From Nocardioides sambongensis (GTDB lineage Bacteria > Actinomycetota > Actinomycetes > Propionibacteriales > Nocardioidaceae), in NCBI RefSeq assembly GCF_006494815.1, contig NZ_CP041091.1, forward strand, positions 2,308,501 through 2,372,500: DNA of 64,000 nucleotides, given 5' to 3'. Shown piece by piece: positions 8,789 through 17,235 of the stretch. Made by a program: the position numbers and the translations under genes. The notes below the pieces were generated by a model. It did not search any database and was not told where the DNA came from. It saw nothing but the letters and a program-made list of their open reading frames with translations. How positions within the stretch are numbered: position 1 is the stretch's first letter; every line of letters starts with the position of its first letter.

Positions 8789-9550
8789 TTAGCGGCGGCG
8801 ATTCAGTCGGTAGGGAACCGCCCGCGGACCAGCGGCGGCGGCGTCCGACTCGAACCGCAGGGCAATCGGCGCCCGCGGCTCGGCGACGACCGCTTCGTCC
8901 TCAGTAGCCGGAGCGTCGGCGTTCGACCTGCGGGCAGCGCGAGCCCGAAGGAGACCGTCAATGGCTCCGATGGCCAGCATTAAGAGGAGTGCAAGGCCCG
9001 CGCCACCCACCAGCGCCTGGCGGATCTGTCCTTTGTGACTGACTTCGGGAGTGGTGTCCTCAAGCACATCATGCGATGTGATCTGTGCGTCCTCCTCAAC
9101 ACCCAAACCGGCTTGGAGCTGCGCCAGTTCGGTCGGAACCATAGCGGTCAACTGGGCTGCGGCGGCGCTCGCCTCGGCGTCGGACGAGGACGTTGCAGTG
9201 ATCACCACGACCGGAGTCGACGAAAGAATATCCGGCTCAATGGCGAAAGCCGTGGTCGGATACGCTTTCGCGAGGTCGGACTGGATGTCCCGGGCGCTCA
9301 GTCCGTTGATGAGGATGTCCCGCGACTGGGTGAGCGATCCAAGGTAGAAGAGCGGGTTTCCTTTCGTGTAGTCGACGGTGTCCGGCTCTTGAACTCGGGA
9401 CAACTCCGGCGGTAGCAACAACACAGTTGAGCTGTAGCTGTAACTCGGGCTCGCTCTGAGGCCCAGTGCCACTGCGCCAGCAACGGTCAGAACTATCGCC
9501 GCGAGCGCGAACCAGCGCCGGCGCCACAGAACCTCGACGATACCTTGCAA
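8789..9550 (-). CDS. Wzz/YveK-like chain-length determinant protein
   Basis: 253 residues. One membrane helix near the N-terminus (WFALAAIVLTVAGAVALGL) and a second near residue 190 (GGAGLALLLMLAIGAI) flank an extracytoplasmic domain rich in SSSDAEASAAAAQL helix. This is the layout of Wzz/YveK co-polymerases, which set polysaccharide chain length with Wzy. There is no Walker A motif and no tyrosine cluster at the C-terminus, so it is not fused to a tyrosine kinase. A short acidic/arginine-rich cytoplasmic tail follows the second helix. It lies 27 nt upstream of the Wzy-like gene, which fits joint function. Confidence 0.7.
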   Translation of the reverse strand: MQGIVEVLWRRRWFALAAIVLTVAGAVALGLRASPSYSYSSTVLLLPPELSRVQEPDTVDYTKGNPLFYLGSLTQSRDILINGLSARDIQSDLAKAYPTTAFAIEPDILSSTPVVVITATSSSDAEASAAAAQLTAMVPTELAQLQAGLGVEEDAQITSHDVLEDTTPEVSHKGQIRQALVGGAGLALLLMLAIGAIDGLLRARAARRSNADAPATEDEAVVAEPRAPIALRFESDAAAAGPRAVPYRLNRRR

Positions 9551-9631
9551 GTCAGTTCCTCCTACTTACGTCGTACGATGACTTCCCTCGTTTTCGCTCT
9601 GCACGTCGTTGCGAACTGATACGGCCGCCTT

Positions 9632-10315
9632 TCACCTGGCGCCCCTCCCTTCACGCAAGCGATGCCACGCTGGCGCAATACGCCGGTCGGCCAGGAGTAC
9701 CGCTCCCACCAAGATGAGTCCGCCCAGCAGGACGATGCCGCCCAACGCTCTGCTTCTACTCACCGGTACAAGAACGACCGAGGTGTCGTCACCGGATGAC
9801 TCCTCGATCAGGGTCCGATTCCGGGGCGCGACCTCAAACTGGACCTCACGCTCGGCGACAGCGCTCCGCACGTCCGCAACAGCCCGCTCCAACCTCGCCT
9901 CGACAATCTCCACCGAGGGTCCTGCCGCTTCGACATCGATGTACGCGTTGCCAGCTGCCGGTGTCCACTGTCCACCGGTGGCGCGGACTTGAACGAGCAC
10001 TCCATCGGTGACCCCTAGCCCGACTAGGGTCGCGTCCGAGGACGCCGCGTGTACCGCCAAAGGCGACTGATTGACCTCCATGACGCTTAGGGACGCCACC
10101 GCGACTGGTGCCCGGTCTAACAGCACGTTCCAAGTGCCGGTGGTCACTTTGGGGGGCAACACGACCAATGTGAGTCGTCCCCAGTAGGTGTCCGCCGGCT
10201 TCAGGAGTACTGGCCCTGCTAGTCCCAACATGAGCACCACGACCAGGCCGACGTACCAACGTCGCCCCAGCGCGGACAAGAAGTCGGCGACGGTCACCGG
10301 CCCACCGAGCCGCAC
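9632..10315 (-). CDS. Second Wzz-like membrane protein
   Basis: 227 residues with the same two-helix plan as its neighbour: an N-terminal helix (WYVGLVVVLMLGLAGPVLL), an extracytoplasmic domain containing a helix with EARLERAVADVRSAVAE, and a C-terminal helix (GGIVLLGGLILVGAVLLA) before a short basic tail. It is probably the first gene of the long minus-strand operon that runs down to 2524. Start is either GTG 10315 or GTG 10297; neither has a clear ribosome site. Function as a chain-length or export adaptor is inferred from architecture and neighbours. The 81 nt between it and the first Wzz-like gene holds nothing I can name. Confidence 0.6.
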   Translation of the reverse strand: MRLGGPVTVADFLSALGRRWYVGLVVVLMLGLAGPVLLKPADTYWGRLTLVVLPPKVTTGTWNVLLDRAPVAVASLSVMEVNQSPLAVHAASSDATLVGLGVTDGVLVQVRATGGQWTPAAGNAYIDVEAAGPSVEIVEARLERAVADVRSAVAEREVQFEVAPRNRTLIEESSGDDTSVVLVPVSRSRALGGIVLLGGLILVGAVLLADRRIAPAWHRLREGRGAR

Positions 10316-10528
10316 ATCGGATCTGAACTACCGAGCGGCGAGGTCGCCACACCCACCGCGACGTGAATCCCCATGTGCGCTCACTACTCTCGGAATCGGG
10401 ACTGACGACCCCATTTGACGGCCTGGAAGGACCTCATCCCACGGCAACGGCACCGCTGTACTTAAGGTTGGGGATGCCCGACTCGCACTCCGGGCGAATG
10501 TGATGGAGAAACGTGCCACGATGACGTC
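10316..10528. promoter_or_regulatory. Divergent intergenic region between the Wzz operon and a GT gene
   Basis: 213 nt separate genes transcribed away from each other, so promoters for both should lie here. It is less GC-rich than the flanks in places (TACTTAAGG near 10458). I see a TTGACG at 10415-10420 but no convincing -10 at the right spacing. No coding potential is evident. Confidence 0.35.
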
Positions 10529-11707
10529 ATGGCAGACGGACTCTCGGGGCGGCCCTTGGTGGTTTGGCAGGCCGGAGTGACCTGGGACGACGTGGTCGGA
10601 ACGGATCGACAGCTCGTCAAGAAACTGACATCTACGGTCGATATCCTTTGGATAGATCCGCCACGTTCTGCTGCCCATGTTCGCCCCCTGCGCCCATCCG
10701 CTGCACACTCTTTCGTCACCGAGGTCGACCACGGCATTCGCCGGCTGATCGTGACCACGACCCCTTTCCCCCGGCGCCGTGGGGTCAGCGGCCTGACGAC
10801 ACGGCTGCTCCGCCGCGCGATCCGACAAGCCGTGCGTCGTGACGGCCGCCAGCCGCTTGCGACGGTGGGAACGAATCCGTACTTCGACGCCGACGCTGTG
10901 CCTGGTGTGCGGGCCGTCTACTACGCCACCGACGACTTCGTTGCTGGCGCGCGACTCATGGGCACGAGTGTCCGGCAGATCGGACGCTGCGAGCGCCGCG
11001 CTGTCCGTGGTTCTGACGAAGTCGGCGCCATCACTCACGCGGTTGCGGAGAGATGGGAGGGAGCGACACGTCCACGCTTTGTACTGCCTAACGGTTGTGA
11101 TGTTGACCACTATGCCGATCTGGAGTCTGGGGACCGCGCCGCCGATGTTGCTTTGTCGCGCCCGGTTGCCGGGGTCGTCGGCCAACTGTCCTCTCGGATC
11201 GACCTTTCGCTCCTAGAGGCGGTGGTTGACTCGGGAATCTCCATCCTTCTGGTGGGCCCGATCAGCCCCGGCTGGGAGACGGCGCGCGTCGCCGCGCTGA
11301 TCGATCGCCCGCAGGTCCAGTGGGTGGGTTCTCGGCCGTACGGGTCACTGCCGTCGTACCTCCGCGCGATGGACGTCGGTCTCACCCCCTACAGGAACAC
11401 TGCGTTCAATCGAGCCAGCTTTCCGTTAAAGACTCTGGAGTACCTCGCGGCCGGGCTCCCCGTCGTCTCCACTCCCTTACCGGCCGTCACTGCCCTCGAC
11501 ACGTCACTGATCCACACTGCCAAGGGTCCGGCGGAATTCGCCGCCGAGGTGGCCTCCGCACTCGCGACCTCCACCGCTGCGGCCGCGGTTGAAGGTCGGA
11601 AATTCGCGCGTCGACACAGTTGGCAACGCCGCGCCGACGCTCTCCTCAGCGTCCTAAACGGAGCTGACCCCGAGGACTGGACGGGCGTTGAAGTCGTCGG
11701 CGGTTGA
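10529..11707 (+). CDS. Glycosyltransferase, GT-B fold (GT4/TuaH-like)
   Basis: 392 residues. The C-terminal half has the features of a group 1 transferase: VLPNGCDVDHYAD, the GVVGQLSSRIDLSLLEAV strand-helix start of the nucleotide-binding domain, the VQWVGSRPYGSLPSYLRAMDVGLTPY segment, and KTLEYLAAGLPVVSTPLP, the donor-binding motif. It resembles teichuronic-acid-type TuaH enzymes in layout. The ATG at 10529 is used because no earlier in-frame start has a ribosome site. It stands alone on the plus strand, and its 3' end overlaps the 3' end of the converging gene by 54 nt. Cytoplasmic; acceptor unknown. Confidence 0.78.
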   Translation: MADGLSGRPLVVWQAGVTWDDVVGTDRQLVKKLTSTVDILWIDPPRSAAHVRPLRPSAAHSFVTEVDHGIRRLIVTTTPFPRRRGVSGLTTRLLRRAIRQAVRRDGRQPLATVGTNPYFDADAVPGVRAVYYATDDFVAGARLMGTSVRQIGRCERRAVRGSDEVGAITHAVAERWEGATRPRFVLPNGCDVDHYADLESGDRAADVALSRPVAGVVGQLSSRIDLSLLEAVVDSGISILLVGPISPGWETARVAALIDRPQVQWVGSRPYGSLPSYLRAMDVGLTPYRNTAFNRASFPLKTLEYLAAGLPVVSTPLPAVTALDTSLIHTAKGPAEFAAEVASALATSTAAAAVEGRKFARRHSWQRRADALLSVLNGADPEDWTGVEVVGG

Positions 11708-12889
11708 TGCTCCGGCGGCGATCGCGCGTCGGCAGCGGACCTTGTAGGCGATGAGCCCCCCGGAAGCGTGGGCTAGTCCGGCGAACTGCGACAGTGTGCC
11801 GCGGGGGCGCTCGATTGCGAGATTGTATAACTCCTCCTGCCGGCGGGCAGCGGAATCTAGACTGAAGCGATCCTCGATCACCTGACGCGCGTACTTTCCG
11901 ATCCGCATCCGCTCACCACCGTCCTTCAGCAGGCGACCGAGGAGTTCGACCAGTCGTCGGACGGCGTCCGACGGAGTGAGATCGCTGACGCCGTACCAGC
12001 CTTGCTCAAAAAACTGGTCGACCGTGTTCGGCTCCAGCAGCTCGAAGAATCCGCGCTCGCCCTGAACGACTAGCGGCTTTGCGAAGGCAGCGGCACGAAG
12101 AGCGGAGCCTCCCATCCCCAGGCAGACGTCCGCGCTGGCGTAAGCCCATCGCGGATCGGGCCACTCCCCTGCCACCACGACGACCACACGCCCCAGCCGG
12201 TTGTTGACTGCTGCCGCGTGCTCTTCGACCTCCTTCCGAGCTGGCCCGTCCCCAACGATGACGAGTTGCAGTGCGTGATCCTCTCCAAGTCGGTCGCACG
12301 CTGCGATCGCCGTGAGGATCCCCTCAAGTTTCAACTCGGGAACCAGCCGCGAAACGATCACCACACGAATCGCCTCGGCGCTCAAGCCGGGAATCGCGGG
12401 CACCTCCACGGAGACGGTGGGCCGATTGCTGCCGGTGTCCACCGGCGGCTCAATCAGGTGGACCGGGCCCCTACGCGTGGACTCGGCGACCGCCTGGATA
12501 GCGGCCGTGCCGACAACTAGTGGCACCGATGACGGCAGGAACGGCGCCACCGCCATCGACATGATAGTGCCCAATGCCTCCGTTCGGGTGCCAGTCGTTG
12601 CCGCCTCGGCTTCGAAGATCGTCGGCCACTCGTAGCCGTGGACGATATCGATCCCCCTTGCGCTCGCGATGCGCCGGAGGTCGAGCGCAGTCCCAACCCC
12701 CGGACGGAAACGGGAGCGACGCCGTGCGAGGTGCTCGAGCCCCAGGTGGCTCACCCGCTCGACCATCGGCCCGTCGTCGGAGTACACGATGACCTCGTGT
12801 CCACGGTCGCGTACGGCGGCGGCAAGCTCGACGGCGTTCGTCTGGCTGCCACCGATCTCCATGCTGTGCGGATAGACCAGGATCCTCAT
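11654..12889 (-). CDS. GT4-family glycosyltransferase
   Basis: 411 residues. The N-terminus has the glycosyltransferase-4 acceptor-domain pattern MRILVYPHSMEIGGSQTNAVELA. The second half has VVIVSRLVPELKLEGILTAIAAC, LVIVGDGPARKEVEEHA and a donor site ending EDRFSLDSAARRQEELY. The start at 12889 overlaps the flippase TGA as ATGA and has GGAG 7 nt before it, so it is preferred over the in-frame start at 12937. This is the last gene of the minus-strand sugar operon that begins at 19296. Its final 18 codons overlap the converging plus-strand gene, an unusually long tail-to-tail overlap. Confidence 0.82.
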   Translation of the reverse strand: MRILVYPHSMEIGGSQTNAVELAAAVRDRGHEVIVYSDDGPMVERVSHLGLEHLARRRSRFRPGVGTALDLRRIASARGIDIVHGYEWPTIFEAEAATTGTRTEALGTIMSMAVAPFLPSSVPLVVGTAAIQAVAESTRRGPVHLIEPPVDTGSNRPTVSVEVPAIPGLSAEAIRVVIVSRLVPELKLEGILTAIAACDRLGEDHALQLVIVGDGPARKEVEEHAAAVNNRLGRVVVVVAGEWPDPRWAYASADVCLGMGGSALRAAAFAKPLVVQGERGFFELLEPNTVDQFFEQGWYGVSDLTPSDAVRRLVELLGRLLKDGGERMRIGKYARQVIEDRFSLDSAARRQEELYNLAIERPRGTLSQFAGLAHASGGLIAYKVRCRRAIAAGASTADDFNARPVLGVSSV

Positions 12890-14334
12890 CGAGGGTCTCC
12901 GGTCTGGAATACCTTCAGGTCGTCTCGGCAGCGCCACAACTGGGCGGTCGCGGCTGTGCCGGTCAGCGCACCCACGATCACGAGTGAGACCCAGCCTCCG
13001 GGGAATGCAGCAAGAGACACGATCAAGAGACCCGCCAACCCGAGGGCGAGCCCGGACGCCATCGCCACGGCCGCCAGAATCCCCTTTAGGTGCTGCCCCG
13101 AGCGGGCCAGCTCTCCCACGTACATCGGGAGGCTAAGCGCCACGCCCACGAGAAAGACCGCGAACGCCGCACCTTCCAGCCCACCGGTCCGAATCCCGAT
13201 CCACAGTGCCGGGGCGAGCGCGACGATCCACACCACCTGCAGGACCAGGATCGAGTGAGACCGTCCGAGTACCACCAGGTAGTCGTATGCCAGCTCGAAC
13301 AGGATCCGGACGGCGGCGAGCAGCGCCAACCAGCGCAGCACGGGTGCCGCCGGCAGCCACTCCTCGCCGTAGATGAAGCCGACCACCTCCGGTGCGGCCA
13401 CGCTGAGTGCCACGCAGACGGGAAGCGCGACCCCCGAGAGCGGCCGCAGCACGCGCGGGAATGCTGCCCGCATCGCCCCTGGATCGTCCTGAAGGCGCGC
13501 GAACAACGCGGGAGCGACCATCCGTAGGGGTTGGGAGAACATCGTGACCGGCCAGTTGGCCAGGTTCGCGGCCAGCACGTAATAGCCCAGGTACGTCGCG
13601 CCGAGGACGCTCCCGACGACCAACTGGTCGACGAACCCGACCAGGAAGACGATGACGCTGGCTCCGGCCAGCGGCACGCCGAACCCCAACAGCGCTCGAA
13701 CCCTGAGGCGGTCCAGGCCGAAACGGTACGGCAGCGGGGAGTAGCGAAGCAGGAGTAGCGCCGAGAGGACGGCGCCGGACAATCTTCCCACCACCAGCGC
13801 CATCGCCCCGAGCCCGAGAAGCGCCAGGCCGACCGAGGTCACCGCTCCGACCCACACATTGACCTGATCGGCAATCGTCCGCTGGTCCTGCCGGAAGTAG
13901 CGCTGCAGCAGCGCGGCGGGAGTCGCAACGACTCCGTTCACCAGGATGCAGAGGCTCAGCAGCTGGACTACGATCGCCGCCTCGGGATCTCCCATCGCTC
14001 GGGCGAACGCTGGGGCGGCGACGATCGTCAGCACGGTCAACGCCGCACTCATCGCGACGGAGATCGTGGTCACTGTCGGCGCGATGCCGGCAGGATCGTC
14101 GCGCCAACGCACGATGGCTAGGCTCACGCCGAGCTCATTGAAGCTAAGGATCGCCATCAGTGCCACCATTGCGACAGCGAACGATCCGAACTCCTCCGGT
14201 CCCAGGATCCGGGCGAGGGCGATGCCGATCGCCAACGTGCCGAACTTCGCGAGGGCCGTGTTGGCGAAGCTCCACACGAGCGCCTGGCTGGCGCGGCGAC
14301 CTCCTGCAGTCCGCTGTGCTTCCGTCGTCGTCAT
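12886..14334 (-). CDS. Wzx-like polysaccharide flippase (MOP superfamily)
   Basis: 482 residues and roughly 12-14 membrane helices. The first helices (ALVWSFANTALAKFGTLAIGIALARILGPEEFGSFAVA, read in parts) are typical of Polysacc_synt proteins, followed by NELGVSLAIV, LLQRYFRQDQR and YYVLAANLANWP. The family moves undecaprenyl-linked repeat units across the membrane, supplying the Wzy polymerase at 7361-8761. It shares a base with the upstream aminotransferase (TGATG) and overlaps the downstream GT by 4 nt, so synthesis is coupled. Family assignment is firm; the cargo is not known. Confidence 0.85.
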   Translation of the reverse strand: MTTTEAQRTAGGRRASQALVWSFANTALAKFGTLAIGIALARILGPEEFGSFAVAMVALMAILSFNELGVSLAIVRWRDDPAGIAPTVTTISVAMSAALTVLTIVAAPAFARAMGDPEAAIVVQLLSLCILVNGVVATPAALLQRYFRQDQRTIADQVNVWVGAVTSVGLALLGLGAMALVVGRLSGAVLSALLLLRYSPLPYRFGLDRLRVRALLGFGVPLAGASVIVFLVGFVDQLVVGSVLGATYLGYYVLAANLANWPVTMFSQPLRMVAPALFARLQDDPGAMRAAFPRVLRPLSGVALPVCVALSVAAPEVVGFIYGEEWLPAAPVLRWLALLAAVRILFELAYDYLVVLGRSHSILVLQVVWIVALAPALWIGIRTGGLEGAAFAVFLVGVALSLPMYVGELARSGQHLKGILAAVAMASGLALGLAGLLIVSLAAFPGGWVSLVIVGALTGTAATAQLWRCRDDLKVFQTGDPR

Positions 14335-15449
14335 CAGGCGTCCGACGTGCCCACCGCCCGCGCCAACGTCGACGCGACGTGATTCTGCTGCTCCGCGCCA
14401 AGGTGTGGGAACATCGGGAGCGAGAGGATCTGGGAAGCCGCCTCCTCAGCCACTCGGAACGCTCCACGGCCAAGCCCGAGGTGGGCGTACGCGGCGGTCA
14501 GGTGGACGGGCGTCGGGTAGTGGATGCCGGCGCCGACGCCTGACTCGGCCAGCGTGTCCAGGACCCGGTCCCGGTCGTCGACGCGGACCACGTACAGGTG
14601 CCACACGTCCTGATTGCCCGGCGCGCTGCGCGGAGTGCGGACGCCGGGGATGTCGGCGAGGAGCTCGGCATAGCGGTCGGCCGCCTGACGACGCAGGTCG
14701 TTCCACTTCTCCAGGCGGCCGAGCTTGGCACGGAGGTAGACGGCTTGGATCGCGTCGAGGCGTGAGTTGCGTCCGACCACGTCGTGGACGTACTTGCTGG
14801 GCGAGCCGTGGGCGGCGATCACCCGCACCCGCTCCGCGAGCTCGGGATCGTTGGTCGTGACCGCTCCGGCATCGCCAGCGGCGCCGAGGTTCTTTCCGGG
14901 GTAGAAGCTGGTGGCCGCGACCCTGCCCAGGGAGCCGGCCGCACGACCGAGACGCATTGCTCCTTGGGCCTGGGCAGCGTCCTCGAGGATCGGGACACCG
15001 GCTGCATCGGCGAGACCCTGGAGCTCGTCGACGAAGGCGGTCTGGCCGAACAAGTGGACCGGTGCGATCGCCTTGGTACGCCCGGTGATCGCGCGCTCCA
15101 CCTGCGCGGGGTCGATCAGGAGATACTCCTCGTCGACGTCGACGAGGACCGGCGTCGCGCCAGCCAGGGAGACGGCCTCGGCCGTCGCGATGAAGGTGTT
15201 GGCCGGCAGGATCACCTCGTCGCCCGGGCCCACGCCGAGCGCGCGCAGCGCGAGCTCGAGCGCATCTGTGCCGTTGGCGACTCCGACGCAGTGGTCGGCG
15301 CCCACGAAGGCGGCGTACTCCTCCTCGAGGGCAGCGACCTCAGGGCCCCCGATGAAGCCGGTCGTCGCGAACACCCTGTCCAGGGCCGGACGGATCTCGT
15401 CCGCGATCTCGGCGTGCTGGGAGGCCAGGTCGACGAGCGGGATCTTCAT
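14334..15449 (-). CDS. DegT/DnrJ/EryC1/StrS sugar aminotransferase (WbpE/FdtB-like)
   Basis: 371-residue PLP enzyme that aminates a keto-sugar nucleotide. It starts IPLVDLASQHAEI, has GVANGTDALELALRALGVG for phosphate binding, HLFGQ and LEDAAQAQGA around the aspartate that contacts the PLP nitrogen, and SFYPGKNLGAAGDAGAV with the lysine that holds PLP. This layout resembles WbpE and FdtB enzymes that make 3-amino sugars. The ATG at 15449 overlaps the upstream TGA (ATGA) with a GAGG site. With the Gfo/Idh dehydrogenase (19296) and the WbpD-like acetyltransferase (25319) it could form a 3-acetamido-uronate route, which is inference. Confidence 0.85.
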   Translation of the reverse strand: MKIPLVDLASQHAEIADEIRPALDRVFATTGFIGGPEVAALEEEYAAFVGADHCVGVANGTDALELALRALGVGPGDEVILPANTFIATAEAVSLAGATPVLVDVDEEYLLIDPAQVERAITGRTKAIAPVHLFGQTAFVDELQGLADAAGVPILEDAAQAQGAMRLGRAAGSLGRVAATSFYPGKNLGAAGDAGAVTTNDPELAERVRVIAAHGSPSKYVHDVVGRNSRLDAIQAVYLRAKLGRLEKWNDLRRQAADRYAELLADIPGVRTPRSAPGNQDVWHLYVVRVDDRDRVLDTLAESGVGAGIHYPTPVHLTAAYAHLGLGRGAFRVAEEAASQILSLPMFPHLGAEQQNHVASTLARAVGTSDA

Positions 15450-16096
15450 GAGAGCTGCCTCGCGGGGTTGTGAATGGGCTGCGCCGGGACTCCGACCCAG
15501 GTCTCGCCGGCAGGGAGGTCCGTCAGCAGCGCTGCACCCATGCCGAGGGTGGCGTCGACACCGACTCTCGCGCCCTGCCGCACGGTGGCGTTCATGCCGA
15601 GGTACGCGCCCTCCCCCACCGCGGCTCCGCCACCGAGACTCACCCCGGCACACAGGGTCACGAAGTCGGCGAGGACCACGTCGTGGGTGAGAGTCACGTT
15701 CGGCATGACGACGACGTGACGCCCCAACGTGACCGCCGAGGTCAGCACGGCGCCGGCGAGGATGATGCTGCCGGCGGCGACGGTGCTGTCGTCGGGCACC
15801 TGCACGGAGGGGTCGACGAAGGTGGTGAAGCGATCCTCACCGACGCCGAACCCCGCCAGACGGCCGACGATCGCGCGGCGCGCCCGACCGCTTCCGGCGC
15901 AGACCAGCACCTCGTGGTCGTCGTACTCCCGCGCCAGCCCGATGTCACCCACGATCGGGACGCCGTCCAGGTCGCTCCCCCAGCGCCCCTCATCGTCATC
16001 GACGACATGGACGTCCGCGTAGACACCAAGGCGCCGCTCGACCGCGAGCACCTCTCGCGCGAGGCCGCTGGCAGCGACCAGGAGCAGGCGTCTCAT
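15446..16096 (-). CDS. PglD/NeuD-like sugar N- or O-acyltransferase
   Basis: 216 residues. The N-terminal Rossmann-like part (RRLLLVAASGLAREVL) is the PglD_N domain that holds the nucleotide sugar. From about residue 95 hexapeptide repeats form a left-handed beta-helix (VAAGSIILAGAVLTSAVTLG and onward), with THDVV around the position of the catalytic histidine of PglD. It ends with GVPAQPI, typical of the family. It acetylates an amino sugar made by one of the two flanking aminotransferases. Both ends overlap neighbours by 4 nt. No 4,6-dehydratase of PglF type is seen beside it, so the exact sugar is open. Confidence 0.8.
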   Translation of the reverse strand: MRRLLLVAASGLAREVLAVERRLGVYADVHVVDDDEGRWGSDLDGVPIVGDIGLAREYDDHEVLVCAGSGRARRAIVGRLAGFGVGEDRFTTFVDPSVQVPDDSTVAAGSIILAGAVLTSAVTLGRHVVVMPNVTLTHDVVLADFVTLCAGVSLGGGAAVGEGAYLGMNATVRQGARVGVDATLGMGAALLTDLPAGETWVGVPAQPIHNPARQLS

Positions 16097-17235
16097 GCCT
16101 TCGCCGCCGCAGAGCGCAGGACGTCGATCACCCGGGTCTGCTCGGAGTCCGACATCTGATGGAAGAGAGGCAGGATGAGGGTGTTGTCCGTCAGACGCTC
16201 GGTGGCGCGCAGGCTGGCAGCTCCGTGGTCCCCCGTGCGGTAGGCCGGCTGACGGTGCGCGGCCATGATGCCCCGCCGGGCGGACACCTCCGCCTCGGCG
16301 AGCCGGACCATCAGCTCCTCGCGGTCGAACGGGGAGGCTTCCTCCACCTCCACCCAGAACGACTGGTAGTTGCACGTGCCCCAGGACGGATCCGTGACTG
16401 CTCGAAGTCCATCGATCTCCGCGATCGCCTTCTGGTAACCGGCCGCGAGCGAGCGCCGACGCTCTACCACCTCGGGCAGACGGGCGAGCTGGACGAGGCC
16501 GACAGCAGCCTGGAGGTCGGTCATCCGGAAGTTGAACCCGACCTCGGCGTACTCCTCCGGTGGAGCGAGGACGTTCGCATGCCGCGCCGAAGCCGAAGCA
16601 CTCATCGCGTGCTCCCTGAGTCGACGCGCACGGGTGGCCCATGCGGCATCGGCGGTGGTGACCATCCCACCTTCTCCGGTGGTCAGGATCTTCCGTGGGT
16701 GGAACGACCAGGCGGCGATGTCGGCGCCTGCTCCCACCGGGCTCCCGCGGTACGTCGACCCCGCCGCACACGCAGCGTCCTCGATCACCACGATGCCGCG
16801 CGGGTCGCACAAGGCCCGGACCGACTCCAGGTCTGCGGGCACTCCTCCTTGGTCGACGAGGACGACCGCTCTGGTGGCGGGCGTGAGCGCGACCTCCAGG
16901 GTCGCGGCGGTGAGGTTGCCCGTCGTGGGGTCCACGTCGGCGAAGACGGGGCGAGCACCGACGTACGTCGGTGCGTTCGCGGTGGCGATGAACGAGAACG
17001 ACGGCACCACCACGTCATCCCCGTCGCCGACACCCGCCACGAGCAGTGCCAGGTGCAGCGCGGTCGTGCAGCTCGAGGTCGCCACGGCATGCTCCGCGCC
17101 CTGCATGGCTGCGAAGGCGGTCTCGAACTCCGCGACCCGCGCCCCCTGCGCCACCCAGCCGGATTCCACGACCGCCGCCAAAGCTGCGATCTCCTCCTGA
17201 CCCATCCAGGGCTGCATCACGTTGATGCGGGTCAT
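16093..17235 (-). CDS. DegT/DnrJ/EryC1/StrS sugar aminotransferase (PglE/LegC-like)
   Basis: 380-residue PLP-dependent aminotransferase. It begins INVMQPWMGQEEIAAL, then SGWVAQGARVAEFE, the TSSCTTALHLAL phosphate loop, VIEDAACAAGSTY, and WSFHPRKILTTGEGGMV carrying the PLP lysine. The HPRK form is common in enzymes that make 4-amino-4,6-dideoxy sugars, unlike the YPGK form of its neighbour, so the two should act on different positions or sugars. The ATG at 17235 overlaps the epimerase TGA; its stop overlaps the acyltransferase start. Paired with the PglD-like gene it suggests a 4-acetamido sugar. Confidence 0.83.
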   Translation of the reverse strand: MTRINVMQPWMGQEEIAALAAVVESGWVAQGARVAEFETAFAAMQGAEHAVATSSCTTALHLALLVAGVGDGDDVVVPSFSFIATANAPTYVGARPVFADVDPTTGNLTAATLEVALTPATRAVVLVDQGGVPADLESVRALCDPRGIVVIEDAACAAGSTYRGSPVGAGADIAAWSFHPRKILTTGEGGMVTTADAAWATRARRLREHAMSASASARHANVLAPPEEYAEVGFNFRMTDLQAAVGLVQLARLPEVVERRRSLAAGYQKAIAEIDGLRAVTDPSWGTCNYQSFWVEVEEASPFDREELMVRLAEAEVSARRGIMAAHRQPAYRTGDHGAASLRATERLTDNTLILPLFHQMSDSEQTRVIDVLRSAAAKA

